From DATKYQ01 sp964640665 (GTDB taxonomy: Bacteria > Myxococcota > B64-G9): 64,000 nucleotides of DNA. The notes under the pieces are model-generated. The model was not told the origin of the DNA and did no database searches. It saw only the letters and a program-made list of their open reading frames with translations. Shown here piece after piece: positions 27,550-36,302 of the stretch. The position numbers and the translations under genes were made by a program. The DNA lies in the NCBI GenBank assembly GCA_964640665.1, contig CAZXHT010000024.1, positions 1 to 64,000 of the forward strand, in the 5' to 3' direction. The number at the start of each line of letters is the position of its first letter. Within the stretch, counting starts at the first letter, position 1.

Positions 27550-30500
27550 TTATTTTTCGGTTAGGCGGTCCGGTCTCCGTCGGCGCAGGCAGAGCAGGAG
27601 ACCCAGCAGACAGAAAGGCAGCCCGCCTGAACTACCGGCGGTGCTGCCGCAGGCGCAGCCCGAGTCTGCTTCCTTGGCCAGGGCGAATGCCCATGGTTGC
27701 GAGTAACCGCTTTCGGCGCCCCGGCTGTCTTTGGCTTCTACTTGCCAGCGGTATACGGCCCCGGGCGTAAGTTCTACGGTTGGGCTCCAGCTTACCGAAA
27801 ACTCCGATGGCGTGCCGTCGCCCGAGTCGAGTACTTCGTCTCCCTGCTCGCCGAGCAGTTGAAAGCTGTAGCTGACCGCGTTGCCCTGCGGGTCGGTTAC
27901 CAGGGACGCCTCCAGCGCGGGCGCGGCGTCCACCAGCGATCCGTCGGCCGGTGACAGCGGCTGGGGAATCGGGGGCGCCGTGTTCGCGCCGGTGGTCTGA
28001 CAGCCCGTGGCCGGCTTGGCGTAGCGTCCGGCCGAGTCGTGGGCGAAGGCGGCGTAGCAGTAGGTGAAATCGGCGGGCAGGCCGCTGTCCGTCGTTTCTT
28101 GGGCCATACCGTCGTAGATTTGCTCACCCTCGTCGGGCGACGCCGGCGCTGTGGCAGGCAAGCGGCGGATCATCACGCCGGATACGATCGGATCGTCCGG
28201 GGTCTGCCAGCTCAGTTGAATCCGGTCTTCGAAAGCCTCGATTGACAGGTTCTCTACCGGTGGCACCGGGGCGGCGCCGATGACTTCGATTTGCACCGGC
28301 ACCGTTATCGGGCTGTCCTCGGCATCGTGTCCGTCCACCAGGATATTGGCCGTGTGGGTTCCGAGCTGCATTCCCGACAGATTGACCTCGAATTCTACCC
28401 GGCGGCTTTCTCCCGGCGACACCATGCCGCTGGTCGTGCCGGCAACCAGCCAGCCTTCGTCCGGAGTCACCTCGAAGGTCAGCGGATGCCCGCCCGTGTT
28501 TTGCACTTGCAGCGAAAGCGTCGGATTGGGCGCCTCGATCGAGGCCGTAACATCGAACGCCTGCGGGTCGACGGCCAGATGCGCGGGCGGGGGCACTACG
28601 TTCAGCGAAATCGGGACAAGGAAGGTTCCGTTGCCCGCGGCGGCCGACTCGATGACAATCTCGTCGCTGTAAGTGCCAAGCGCAAGCGCGCCGTGGTTGA
28701 CGGACACCACCAGGTCGTCCGGGGTCTGGCCGGAGAAGTGATCCAGCTCAAGCCAGCTCGCCGCGACGCTCGCCGTGTAGGAGAGGGCTCCACCCTGGAT
28801 ATCGAAAACCTGTATGCTTTGGGAGGCGGGAACCGGCCGGCCGGGAACGGCCTCGAAAGTCAGGCTGCGGGGCGTGGCCGCCAGCCAGGGGCCCTGGGGC
28901 TCGAGACTGACATGGCCGAAGAAACGCTGGTCGTCGTACTCGACCAGGTTCGAGGGCCAGGCGCCGGTCATGTTGCCTGTGCCCATCTGGACGGAGTTCA
29001 TCACCGATAGGAACATCCCGAAGGAACCCGCCGGGCCGATGTCGAGCAACGACTCGGTAAGGTCGATAGCCATCTCGTAGGCGCGATGGTTGTCAACCAT
29101 TCCCATGCTGCCTGTCAATCCCGGGGGATCCGGCTGCACGTTCTGCATGTCCATGTGATAGCCGTCGCCCGGGTTGTATATGGGTAGAAACAGAGACATG
29201 CCACCCATGAAGCCGATCACGGTATAGAGGCCCTCGTCGCCCGAGCTTGTCGGCCACACTCCGTCGAGATCGCGATCGAACATCAGCATCAGGCCATCGG
29301 AGTCGTTTTCTTCCCGATCAACCATGTCGTACACGGCGATGAACAGGCTGTTTTCGGCAACCGCCATGTGCAGGCTGACGTCGCCGGTCTGCCCGGGATC
29401 TATGGACATCTCGAGTCCCTGGTCGTACTCCCCGGGCGAGATTACGCCGTCAACCACCGGGGTGGTTGCGATGTGCGGCACTACCATTTCGGAAGGCTCT
29501 ACCAGGTCGAACTCGATGGACAGCTCCTGTGGGGAGTTGTCTGCCTCGGGGCTAGTGAAGACTACTACGGCCTGGTGGCTGCCGGGCTGGAGCCCGGTCG
29601 GTTCGATGCCTATCTCGATGTCCGCGGGAGCCGAGCCCGCCAAGGGCGTGATCGTCAGCCAGGTCTCGGTACAGCTTGCCGAGAAGGTGAGACTGTCCAG
29701 ACCGTCGTTGCGCAGGTGCACCGTGACCGGAGCCGGGGCGGGATCACCGGCGAGGGCCACGAAGCGGATCTCGGGCGGATAGATTCCCAGAAGCGGCTGG
29801 TCGGTGTTGAGACTCTTCTTCAGCACCACGGCCGGGTCGCCCAGCAGGTTGCTCTCGAATCCAACCCAGCGGATGTAGTCGTCTGAAAACAGCGTGGCGT
29901 TGTCTTCCTTGCTGTCAGCCTGTGCCTGTCCGATGGTGGAGATGCCCTCGCCGAAGAAGGCGTCTACGAACTGGCGGTGGAAGCGCTGGCTTGGCGAGTC
30001 GGTCATGAATGAGCCCCAGCCGTAGCGGCTGTTGACGACGGCCGCGAAGGCGCCGTGGGGGCCCATGACGAAGTGCTCGGCGATACAGTCGGCGTTGTAG
30101 ACGAAGCCGCCCTCCTCGACGCAGGCGACGTTGTCGAACGAGCCGGGCAGGCAGCCCTGGGTGTAGAGCAGGAAAGGATGGGTGTTTTTCAGCCGATCGG
30201 CGTCCATGTTCATCATGCGCATGTTGTAAGTGACGTTGCTGTGGCCCAGGTGGTTGACGACATGAGGGCCGTTGTCCAGAAGCGCTACCAGGTCGCCGGC
30301 GCCCCATGAGTTGGCCCCGCCCAGGTCGCGGTCGTAGAGCGTGCCGATTTCGAAAAACGGCAGGCTTTCGAAACCCTGGGTGGTGTAGCCGCTGCTGCTC
30401 GATCCCTGGGCGATCTCATCCATGAAGTCGGCGCCCCAGATGTTGATCGGGTCGTTCCACAACAACTCGCCGACCATGAGTACGTCCTTGAGCCAGGCTC

Positions 30501-31713
30501 CGGCGGCCTGGTCGTAAGCCAAAGTCTTGGCAACGAAGTTGCGCACTTCCTCGGCGCTGTCGGCCGGGGCGCGGCCGACGTACAGCTCGGCCATCAGGTC
30601 GACCTCGCCCCCGCCGGGCCCGTCGCCGTGCTCGCCGTACACCCCGTCGGCATCGTCGTCGAATGTGCCGTCCAGACAACTGTAGTACAGATCGGAAGGC
30701 AGGTGGTCCGCGGACGCTTCGGGGTTGTGCGGATCGACGAAGAGTTTGCGCACAGGCAGGATATTGTCCCCGCTCTCGCCGCCCGCGTCGGCTTCATCGG
30801 CGTCGCCGACCAGCAAGACGTAAGACACGCCCCATTCCTGGTAGGCGTCGGCTAAAAAGTCGCGAATGCGGGTGGCGTCGTCCTGGCCGCCGTCGGGCCT
30901 GTCGCCCGTGTAGTTTTGGTAGATCCACTCGAGACTGACGATCGTGGCCGGCAGGCCGGCCGCCTGGCGGACATCGCCGAGCGCCTCGAGGCTATCGGCG
31001 CCGCCGAGATCGATAAACTGATTCGGGGCGACGATCATGTAGCTGTAGCTGCCGGGATCCAGGCGCACCGGACCGCGGGGCGGTTTTTGAGGGTATGAGG
31101 GCAGGGCGAAAACATTCGCGGCCCTGGCCTTGACCAACTCGACGTCTGCGGGAAACGCCCGCAGAAGCGGCGCTACCCGGCCGCCCGGAGCGGCAGTCAT
31201 CACCAGCGTGGCCGATACCAGCCGGTCGACCCGGCCCGAAAGGGGCCTGTAGGAGAGCGGGTAGACGTTAACCGGGACGAGCGCATAACCTCGCTTGTAC
31301 TGGATCTCGCCTGCGCGTGCCCATGTGCCCGGTTGCGGTTCGTCGCTGTCATAGACGGCCGGGTCGGGCGGCGTCAGTCGCGGTTCGCGAACACTTGGGA
31401 TGGGACGTGGGAGTTGGGCCGGGGCGAGTGCGAAAACTCCCGGCAATGGCTCTGTCTTCTGGTCACAAAGACGCAGACTCACCGGCTTGTAGCCGTAAGG
31501 TAAAAGAAAATAGACCGTCTTTTGGGGCAGCAGCGGTGCGCCCGGCCTGGCGTGTAAAACGGCGCCGGGGACAGCCAGTGACTTGCCGGCCGGAGATTCC
31601 AGCCTGAGGGGCGTGTCGAAGGTGACGGGCAGACGCAGCTCATCGGCCGCGGACTGGGCGTCTGTCAGGATCAAGGTACCGACAAGCGCTGTCAGAAAAG
31701 CAGCGGTTCTCAT
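27550..31713 (-). CDS. Gingipain-like (C25) peptidase with MYXO-CTERM-like sorting tail
   Basis: 1387 residues with a signal peptide (AAFLTALVGTLILTDAQSAA) and AAAGGAG upstream of the ATG. A propeptide-like region leads into the peptidase C25 domain (about 220-640): catalytic His in VVNHLGHSNVTY (about 488) and Cys in LLYTQGCLPG (about 519). Several Ig/BACON-like and fibronectin-like repeats follow. The end has CACGSTAGSSGG, one hydrophobic helix (LPFCLLGLLLCL) and RRRR, a MYXO-CTERM-like surface-sorting signal. It is a cell-surface or secreted cysteine protease; its target is unknown. Confidence 0.88.
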   Translation of the reverse strand: MRTAAFLTALVGTLILTDAQSAADELRLPVTFDTPLRLESPAGKSLAVPGAVLHARPGAPLLPQKTVYFLLPYGYKPVSLRLCDQKTEPLPGVFALAPAQLPRPIPSVREPRLTPPDPAVYDSDEPQPGTWARAGEIQYKRGYALVPVNVYPLSYRPLSGRVDRLVSATLVMTAAPGGRVAPLLRAFPADVELVKARAANVFALPSYPQKPPRGPVRLDPGSYSYMIVAPNQFIDLGGADSLEALGDVRQAAGLPATIVSLEWIYQNYTGDRPDGGQDDATRIRDFLADAYQEWGVSYVLLVGDADEADAGGESGDNILPVRKLFVDPHNPEASADHLPSDLYYSCLDGTFDDDADGVYGEHGDGPGGGEVDLMAELYVGRAPADSAEEVRNFVAKTLAYDQAAGAWLKDVLMVGELLWNDPINIWGADFMDEIAQGSSSSGYTTQGFESLPFFEIGTLYDRDLGGANSWGAGDLVALLDNGPHVVNHLGHSNVTYNMRMMNMDADRLKNTHPFLLYTQGCLPGSFDNVACVEEGGFVYNADCIAEHFVMGPHGAFAAVVNSRYGWGSFMTDSPSQRFHRQFVDAFFGEGISTIGQAQADSKEDNATLFSDDYIRWVGFESNLLGDPAVVLKKSLNTDQPLLGIYPPEIRFVALAGDPAPAPVTVHLRNDGLDSLTFSASCTETWLTITPLAGSAPADIEIGIEPTGLQPGSHQAVVVFTSPEADNSPQELSIEFDLVEPSEMVVPHIATTPVVDGVISPGEYDQGLEMSIDPGQTGDVSLHMAVAENSLFIAVYDMVDREENDSDGLMLMFDRDLDGVWPTSSGDEGLYTVIGFMGGMSLFLPIYNPGDGYHMDMQNVQPDPPGLTGSMGMVDNHRAYEMAIDLTESLLDIGPAGSFGMFLSVMNSVQMGTGNMTGAWPSNLVEYDDQRFFGHVSLEPQGPWLAATPRSLTFEAVPGRPVPASQSIQVFDIQGGALSYTASVAASWLELDHFSGQTPDDLVVSVNHGALALGTYSDEIVIESAAAGNGTFLVPISLNVVPPPAHLAVDPQAFDVTASIEAPNPTLSLQVQNTGGHPLTFEVTPDEGWLVAGTTSGMVSPGESRRVEFEVNLSGMQLGTHTANILVDGHDAEDSPITVPVQIEVIGAAPVPPVENLSIEAFEDRIQLSWQTPDDPIVSGVMIRRLPATAPASPDEGEQIYDGMAQETTDSGLPADFTYCYAAFAHDSAGRYAKPATGCQTTGANTAPPIPQPLSPADGSLVDAAPALEASLVTDPQGNAVSYSFQLLGEQGDEVLDSGDGTPSEFSVSWSPTVELTPGAVYRWQVEAKDSRGAESGYSQPWAFALAKEADSGCACGSTAGSSGGLPFCLLGLLLCLRRRRPDRLTEK

Positions 31714-31725
31714 GCGTACGCTCCT

Positions 31726-33012
31726 TTACTTTTTAAGGATCTCTTTCTGCAATTTTATTGCGCAGAACTCGCCGCACATTGAGCAAACGTCGTCGTCCTC
31801 GGCCGGGGCCAGGGCGTGGCTTGCACGGGCGGTCTCGGGGTCGATCGCGTTTGCGTACATGCCCTCCCAGTCGACGGACTTGCGGCTCTGGCTCATTGCG
31901 CGCTCGCGTTTCCGCGCGCGCTCATCGCCCCGGGCCAACTCGCCCGCGACGGCGGCGATGCGCGAGGCGATCACTCCCTGACGAACGTCTTCGACGCCGG
32001 GCAGCCTGAGGTGCTCGGCCGGGGTGACGTAGCACAGGAAGTCGGCGCCGGCCCAGGCGGCCATCGCCCCGCCGATGGCCCCGCTGATGTGATCGTAGCC
32101 CGGGGCCGTGTCGGTCACCAGCGGTCCCAGCACGTAGAACGGGGCGCCGTGGCACAGGCGTTTCTCCATCAGCACGTTGGCCTGCACCTGGTCCATGGGG
32201 ACATGGCCCGGGCCCTCGATCATCACCTGGACTCCGCGCTGAATGGCGCGCGACTGCAGCTCGCCCAGCGTGATCAGCTCCTGCACCTGAGCGCGGTCGG
32301 TGGCGTCGGCCGTGGCGCCGGGGCGGAAGCCGTCGCCCAGAGACAGCACGGCGTCGTAGTTGGCCGCAAGATCCAGCAGGCGATCGAAGCCGGTGTAAAG
32401 CGGGTTGTCGCGCTCGTTGTAGCGCATCCAGGCGATCGAAAGCGCCCCGCCGCGGGAGACAACGTCCATTACCCGGCCCTCGCGCTCCATCTGTCCGAGG
32501 GCTTGCATGTTGACGCCGCAGTGCACAGTCAGGAAATCTACGCCGCTTTCCAGGTGCCGCTCGATTACCGCGAACAGGTCGTCGGCCGACATCTCGCAGA
32601 AAGAGCTTCTGGAGTCCATCGCCTGCGCGACAGCCTCGTAGATCGGTACCGTGCCCAGCGGGATATGGGCCTCTTGCATGATCTGGGCGCGAATCGCGGC
32701 CAGATCGCCGCCGGTGGAAAGATCCATGATCGTATCGGCCCCGGCCTCAACCGAGACACGGGCCTTCTCGATTTCCCCGGCCACGTCCAGGACGTCGCGC
32801 GAGGTGCCGATGTTGGCGTTGACTTTCACCCGCAGCCCGCGCCCGATCCCCAGCGGGGCGATCTCGCCGCGCTTGCGGTTACGTACGATGACCGCCTCGC
32901 CCGCGGCCAGGTAGCCGGAAAGTTGCTCGGACGGCATTCCCTCATCGCGGGCCACTGCCGCGACCTCGTCCGTGATTTCCCCCGCGCGTGCTCGTTCGAT
33001 TTGCGTTCGCAT
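31726..33012 (-). CDS. thiC: Phosphomethylpyrimidine synthase
   Basis: 428 residues from the ATG at 33012 (GGGAGAGA upstream). ThiC converts aminoimidazole ribotide to HMP-phosphate in thiamine synthesis by radical SAM chemistry. The sequence shows VKVNANIGTS, GADTIMDLSTGGD, VHCGVNMQAL, and the C-terminal cluster motif CSMCGEFCAIK. The length is that of the short bacterial form. No TPP-riboswitch consensus is visible in the short leader (33013-33080). Confidence 0.97.
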   Translation of the reverse strand: MRTQIERARAGEITDEVAAVARDEGMPSEQLSGYLAAGEAVIVRNRKRGEIAPLGIGRGLRVKVNANIGTSRDVLDVAGEIEKARVSVEAGADTIMDLSTGGDLAAIRAQIMQEAHIPLGTVPIYEAVAQAMDSRSSFCEMSADDLFAVIERHLESGVDFLTVHCGVNMQALGQMEREGRVMDVVSRGGALSIAWMRYNERDNPLYTGFDRLLDLAANYDAVLSLGDGFRPGATADATDRAQVQELITLGELQSRAIQRGVQVMIEGPGHVPMDQVQANVLMEKRLCHGAPFYVLGPLVTDTAPGYDHISGAIGGAMAAWAGADFLCYVTPAEHLRLPGVEDVRQGVIASRIAAVAGELARGDERARKRERAMSQSRKSVDWEGMYANAIDPETARASHALAPAEDDDVCSMCGEFCAIKLQKEILKK

Positions 33013-33051
33013 GTGTCTCTCCCGATGGCGGTAAGTCAACAGCGGCCGGTA

Positions 33052-33070
33052 CCGAGAGTCTTAGTCTCGG
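33052..33070 (-). other. Hairpin in the thiC leader
   Basis: CCGAGA and TCTCGG (33052-33057 and 33065-33070) form a 6-bp stem with a 7-nt loop, about 40 bp upstream of thiC. It does not match the TPP riboswitch. The role is unknown. Confidence 0.35.
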
Positions 33071-33080
33071 CGCTTGTATA

Positions 33081-33121
33081 TGTCAACCATGGTTGACACG
33101 GGTCTTGTCCGACGGTTAGAT
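33081..33121 (+). promoter_or_regulatory. Perfect 18-bp palindrome and likely divergent promoter
   Basis: TGTCAACCATGGTTGACA (33081-33098) is a perfect palindrome. Its right arm contains TTGACA (33093-33098), a consensus -35, followed after 17 bp by TTAGAT (33116-33121), directed at the Crp/Fnr gene. The symmetric left arm gives TTGACA on the minus strand, directed at thiC. A regulator bound here would cover both -35 elements. Confidence 0.55.
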
Positions 33122-33172
33122 TGGGCGAACAGAAACCGGTGTTCAAATACGTTGTTTCTCGGGAGTGGGCCC

Positions 33173-33856
33173 ATGAGCGGCATCGAGCATAGGGAATTGC
33201 TGAAAAGGGTTTCAATCTTCTCAAATCTCGACGATGGGGCGCTCGGCGACCTCGGACAGCTTGTCATCTCGAAGGATTATCCCAAGGGCACACTGGTCTT
33301 CGGTCAGGAAGAGCCCGGCGACGCCCTGTTCATCATCGCCAGGGGACGGGTCAAGGTGGTTCTTTACGGTGAGAGCGGCAAGGAGATAACGCTTACCTTT
33401 TTCCATAAGGGCGACTTCTTCGGCGAGATGGCGCTTCTGGACGACCTGCCCCGCTCGGCCAACGTGGTGACCACCGAGAACTCCAGCCTGCTGATGCTCA
33501 AGCGTGGCGATTTCACCAACCACCTGGTTGAGCACCCCTCGACGGCCATCAACGTGCTGGCCGAGCTGAGTCGGCGCCTGCGCAAGGCCGACGAGATTAT
33601 AGGCAACCTGGCTCTTTTGGACGTCTACGGGCGGGTGGCCCGGGTGCTGATCGAACTGGGCGAGCGTGAAGGCGAGAAGGTCGAGGACGGCATCCTAATT
33701 CGCAAACGGCCCACCCAGCAGGACATCGCCAGCATGATAAGCACATCGCGGGAGACGGTCTCGCGGGCGCTGGGAGAGTTCCAGAAGCGCGGCCTGCTGG
33801 AGATGACCGGCAAGAGTGTCGTGCTGCGCCCGCAATTCTACCGAGAAGTCGGCTGA
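33173..33856 (+). CDS. Crp/Fnr-family transcriptional regulator
   Basis: 227 residues from the ATG at 33173 (GGGAG upstream). The N-terminal cyclic-nucleotide-binding fold reads LVFGQEEPGDALFIIARGRVKV and FFGEMALLDDLPRSANVV, close to the cAMP phosphate-binding cassette (GE-A-LLD-PRSA), so cAMP or a similar nucleotide is likely. The C-terminal helix-turn-helix is PTQQDIASMISTSRETVSRAL. No cysteine cluster for an Fe-S centre is seen. The upstream palindrome may be its own operator. Confidence 0.9.
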   Translation: MSGIEHRELLKRVSIFSNLDDGALGDLGQLVISKDYPKGTLVFGQEEPGDALFIIARGRVKVVLYGESGKEITLTFFHKGDFFGEMALLDDLPRSANVVTTENSSLLMLKRGDFTNHLVEHPSTAINVLAELSRRLRKADEIIGNLALLDVYGRVARVLIELGEREGEKVEDGILIRKRPTQQDIASMISTSRETVSRALGEFQKRGLLEMTGKSVVLRPQFYREVG

Positions 33857-33874
33857 GCGGGCCGGCGCCCGCTC
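33855..33874. other. Hairpin at the end of the Crp/Fnr gene
   Basis: GAGCGGG and CCCGCTC (33855-33861 and 33868-33874) pair perfectly around a 6-nt loop. The hairpin begins inside the stop codon and ends 10 bp before mlaF. It has no U-tract, so it may be an attenuator or processing site rather than a terminator. Confidence 0.35.
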
Positions 33875-33883
33875 GGCAATCGT

Positions 33884-34630
33884 ATGAAAGTGATGATCGA
33901 CATCCGGGACGTACACAAGTCTTTCGGGGGCAACCACGTTTTACGGGGTATAAACCTGCAGGTTGCCGAGGGTCTTACGACGGTGATCATCGGCGCCAGC
34001 GGGTCGGGCAAGAGCGTGCTGATGAAGCACATGATCGGCCTGCTGAAGCCCGATGCGGGCAAGGTGATCGTCGACGGCATCGACACCGCCGGAATTTCTC
34101 AGCGCGGGCTTTCGCGCGTGCGTTCCAAGTTCGGCATGGTCTTCCAGGGCGCGGCCTTATTCGATTCGATGTCGGTCAGTGAGAACGTCGCCTTTCCGCT
34201 GCGCCAGCACCGCCGGCTGCGCGAGGCCGAGATACGCCGCATCGTGGCCGAGAAGCTCAAGGTAGTCGATCTGGAAGGCGTCGAGGAGATCTTTCCGGCC
34301 GAGCTTTCGGGCGGCATGCGCAAGCGCGTGGGATTGGCCCGGGCCGTGGTGCTCGACCCGCGCATCATCCTCTACGACGAACCGACCACCGGTCTCGATC
34401 CGATAACCGCCAATAGCGTTGACGAGATGATCCTGAACGCCCAAGAGCGGCTGGGAGTTACCTCGGTGGTTATCTCGCACGACATCGCCTCGTCTTTCCG
34501 GGTGGGCGATCATGTGGCCATGATTCACGAGGGCGTGATCGTCGACCAGGGCCCGCCTGAGAAACTGCGTCGTTCGGAACATCCCTTCGTGCAGAAGTTT
34601 CTTTCCACCTGGTTTGCTAAAGGCGAATGA
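33884..34630 (+). CDS. mlaF: ABC transporter ATP-binding protein, MlaF-type
   Basis: 248 residues. Walker A GASGSGKS, Q-loop MVFQGAALFDSMSV, signature LSGGMRKR, Walker B IILYDEPTTGLDP and a switch His in VISHDIAS are all present. The F-Q-GALFDS-V context is typical of MlaF/Ttg2A, the ATPase of the phospholipid transporter that maintains outer-membrane lipid asymmetry. The MlaD-like gene follows after 73 bp, but the permease gene mlaE is not present in this window. Confidence 0.9.
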   Translation: MKVMIDIRDVHKSFGGNHVLRGINLQVAEGLTTVIIGASGSGKSVLMKHMIGLLKPDAGKVIVDGIDTAGISQRGLSRVRSKFGMVFQGAALFDSMSVSENVAFPLRQHRRLREAEIRRIVAEKLKVVDLEGVEEIFPAELSGGMRKRVGLARAVVLDPRIILYDEPTTGLDPITANSVDEMILNAQERLGVTSVVISHDIASSFRVGDHVAMIHEGVIVDQGPPEKLRRSEHPFVQKFLSTWFAKGE

Positions 34631-34703
34631 CTTCGGTCGTTGATCGGCAGAGGCGATCTAAAATATTGCCGATTCGGGTTGCTCGTAGTAGTTATGTCTG
34701 GTC

Positions 34704-36221
34704 ATGATGAGAAAGTTCATTACACCCTTGAAGGTCGGCATCCTTACAATCGTCGCCGTGACGGGGACCATCTTTGCCCTGCGCACGGTTGAAGAGGGCG
34801 TGCTCGGCGGCGGCGGGACTTACCGGGTGTATGCCGTGCTCAACAATGTCCTGGGGGTGGCCAAGCGCTCTCGGGTGGTGATGGCCGGAATCGAGGTCGG
34901 TTACATCGAGGACATCGAACTGGCCGGAGCCCGGGCTCGGATTAACCTTCGCATTCGCAACGATGTCCCGCTGTACAAGGATGCCTCGCTGGCCAAGATC
35001 TCGGAATCTTTGCTGGGTGACAGGTTGATCGATCTTGCTCCCGGCCAGGACGTCGAACACCGGCTGGTCGACGGCGGTCAAATCGTGAACATCTACGAGG
35101 AGAAGGATATCTCCGAGATGTTCAGGACCCTGAACGGGATTACCGGAGATATCAAGGGCGTGACCCATGCCCTGAATAACACTATCGGTCGCTTCGACCG
35201 GGAAGATTCACTGGGCGGCGTGATCAAGCGCATGGGCGAAATAGCCGACAACGTGGCCGAACTCAGCAGTCGCATGAACGACACCTTCAGACGGGGCGGA
35301 TCAAAGATCGATCAGATTCTCGACAACGTGGCCGGCATCACCTCTGGAACCCGGGGTCGCTACGCGGAGATCCTGGACAACGTCAGGGACGTCTCGGCCG
35401 ATATGAAAAAGCTCGTCGCCAGCCTCAACGACATTGTCGGGCAGAGCGGAGAGGAATGGAAGGAAAGCGCCGGAAGCGTCAAGGAGACGCTTGAGAAGGC
35501 CAGCCATACACTTGAGAACCTGGATAACATCACCCGCAAGATCAACGATGGCAAGGGTACCCTGGGCAGGCTGGTCAACGACGACCAAGTGTTGGCCAAG
35601 GCCGAGGGCGTGCTCGACGATGCCGCCAGCTTCACGCGCCCCTTGTCCCGGTTGCAGATAGCCGTCGACCTGCGCAGCGAGTACCACGTCAGGGCGAACG
35701 CGGCCAAGAACTACCTGGGGCTGCAACTGATTCCCAAGTCGGACAAGTACTACATGTTTGAGCTGATCGACGACCCGCGCGGCAAGGTCACCGTGACCGA
35801 GACTTGTGATACTTCGCAAAGCTGCGAGCCCAGCCAGCGCACGAAAGAGATCAAGATCACCGACGACTTCAAGTGGTCGTTGCAGTTCGCCAAGCGTTTC
35901 TACTTTGTCGGGATGCGCTTCGGCATCATCGAGGGAACCGGCGGGGTGGGCATGGACATGTACTTCTTCGACGACGACCTCGAGTTCAAGTTCGACGCCT
36001 TCCAGTTCGGCAAGAACGAGTTCGGAGACGAGGCCTTGCCGCGCTTGAAGGCCATGTTGATCTACAAGCCCTCCTGGCTGGCCAATCATGTTTACTTAGC
36101 CGCCGGCGGAGACGATTTTCTCAACTCGGAAGTCTTCGATTATTTCTTCGGAGCCGGGATCCACTTCACCGACCGCGATCTGAAGGCAATCTTCACCACC
36201 ACGGGCGTGCCGAGCCTCTGA
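34704..36221 (+). CDS. MCE-domain (MlaD-like) protein with long C-terminal extension
   Basis: 505 residues. An N-terminal membrane helix (LKVGILTIVAVTGTIFAL) precedes one MCE domain (about 38-120: YRVYAVLNNVLGVAKRSRVVMAGIEVGYIEDI). A long coiled-coil region follows (about 140-300) with repeated ILDNV-type segments. The last 200 residues look like beta strands (LQIAVDLRSEYHVR, YYMFELIDDPRGKV, FYFVGMRFGIIEGTGGVGM, DFLNSEVFDYFFGAGIHF), reminiscent of an outer-membrane barrel. The protein may therefore span from inner to outer membrane; that is an inference. Confidence 0.82.
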   Translation: MMRKFITPLKVGILTIVAVTGTIFALRTVEEGVLGGGGTYRVYAVLNNVLGVAKRSRVVMAGIEVGYIEDIELAGARARINLRIRNDVPLYKDASLAKISESLLGDRLIDLAPGQDVEHRLVDGGQIVNIYEEKDISEMFRTLNGITGDIKGVTHALNNTIGRFDREDSLGGVIKRMGEIADNVAELSSRMNDTFRRGGSKIDQILDNVAGITSGTRGRYAEILDNVRDVSADMKKLVASLNDIVGQSGEEWKESAGSVKETLEKASHTLENLDNITRKINDGKGTLGRLVNDDQVLAKAEGVLDDAASFTRPLSRLQIAVDLRSEYHVRANAAKNYLGLQLIPKSDKYYMFELIDDPRGKVTVTETCDTSQSCEPSQRTKEIKITDDFKWSLQFAKRFYFVGMRFGIIEGTGGVGMDMYFFDDDLEFKFDAFQFGKNEFGDEALPRLKAMLIYKPSWLANHVYLAAGGDDFLNSEVFDYFFGAGIHFTDRDLKAIFTTTGVPSL

Positions 36222-36228
36222 TATTGAC

Positions 36229-36257
36229 TTGACATCGAAAGGCCGCAGGGCTAGTCT
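36229..36257 (+). promoter_or_regulatory. Candidate sigma70 promoter for the ffh cluster
   Basis: TTGACA at 36229-36234, a 17-bp spacer, then TAGTCT at 36252-36257. It lies 45 bp before the ffh start, just after the MCE gene. Confidence 0.45.
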
Positions 36258-36302
36258 CACCTGCTTCAATTGGTGGACAGTGTTGCATTACAGAGGCACG
36301 AG

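Noticed and set aside
33013..33080. TPP riboswitch upstream of thiC
   Set aside because: The leader is under 70 bp and lacks the conserved CTGAGA and ACCTGA-type THI-box elements; only a simple hairpin is present.
31816..33096. Long plus-strand open frame opposite thiC
   Set aside because: thiC on the minus strand is unmistakable and fills the region; the opposite frame is a codon-bias shadow.
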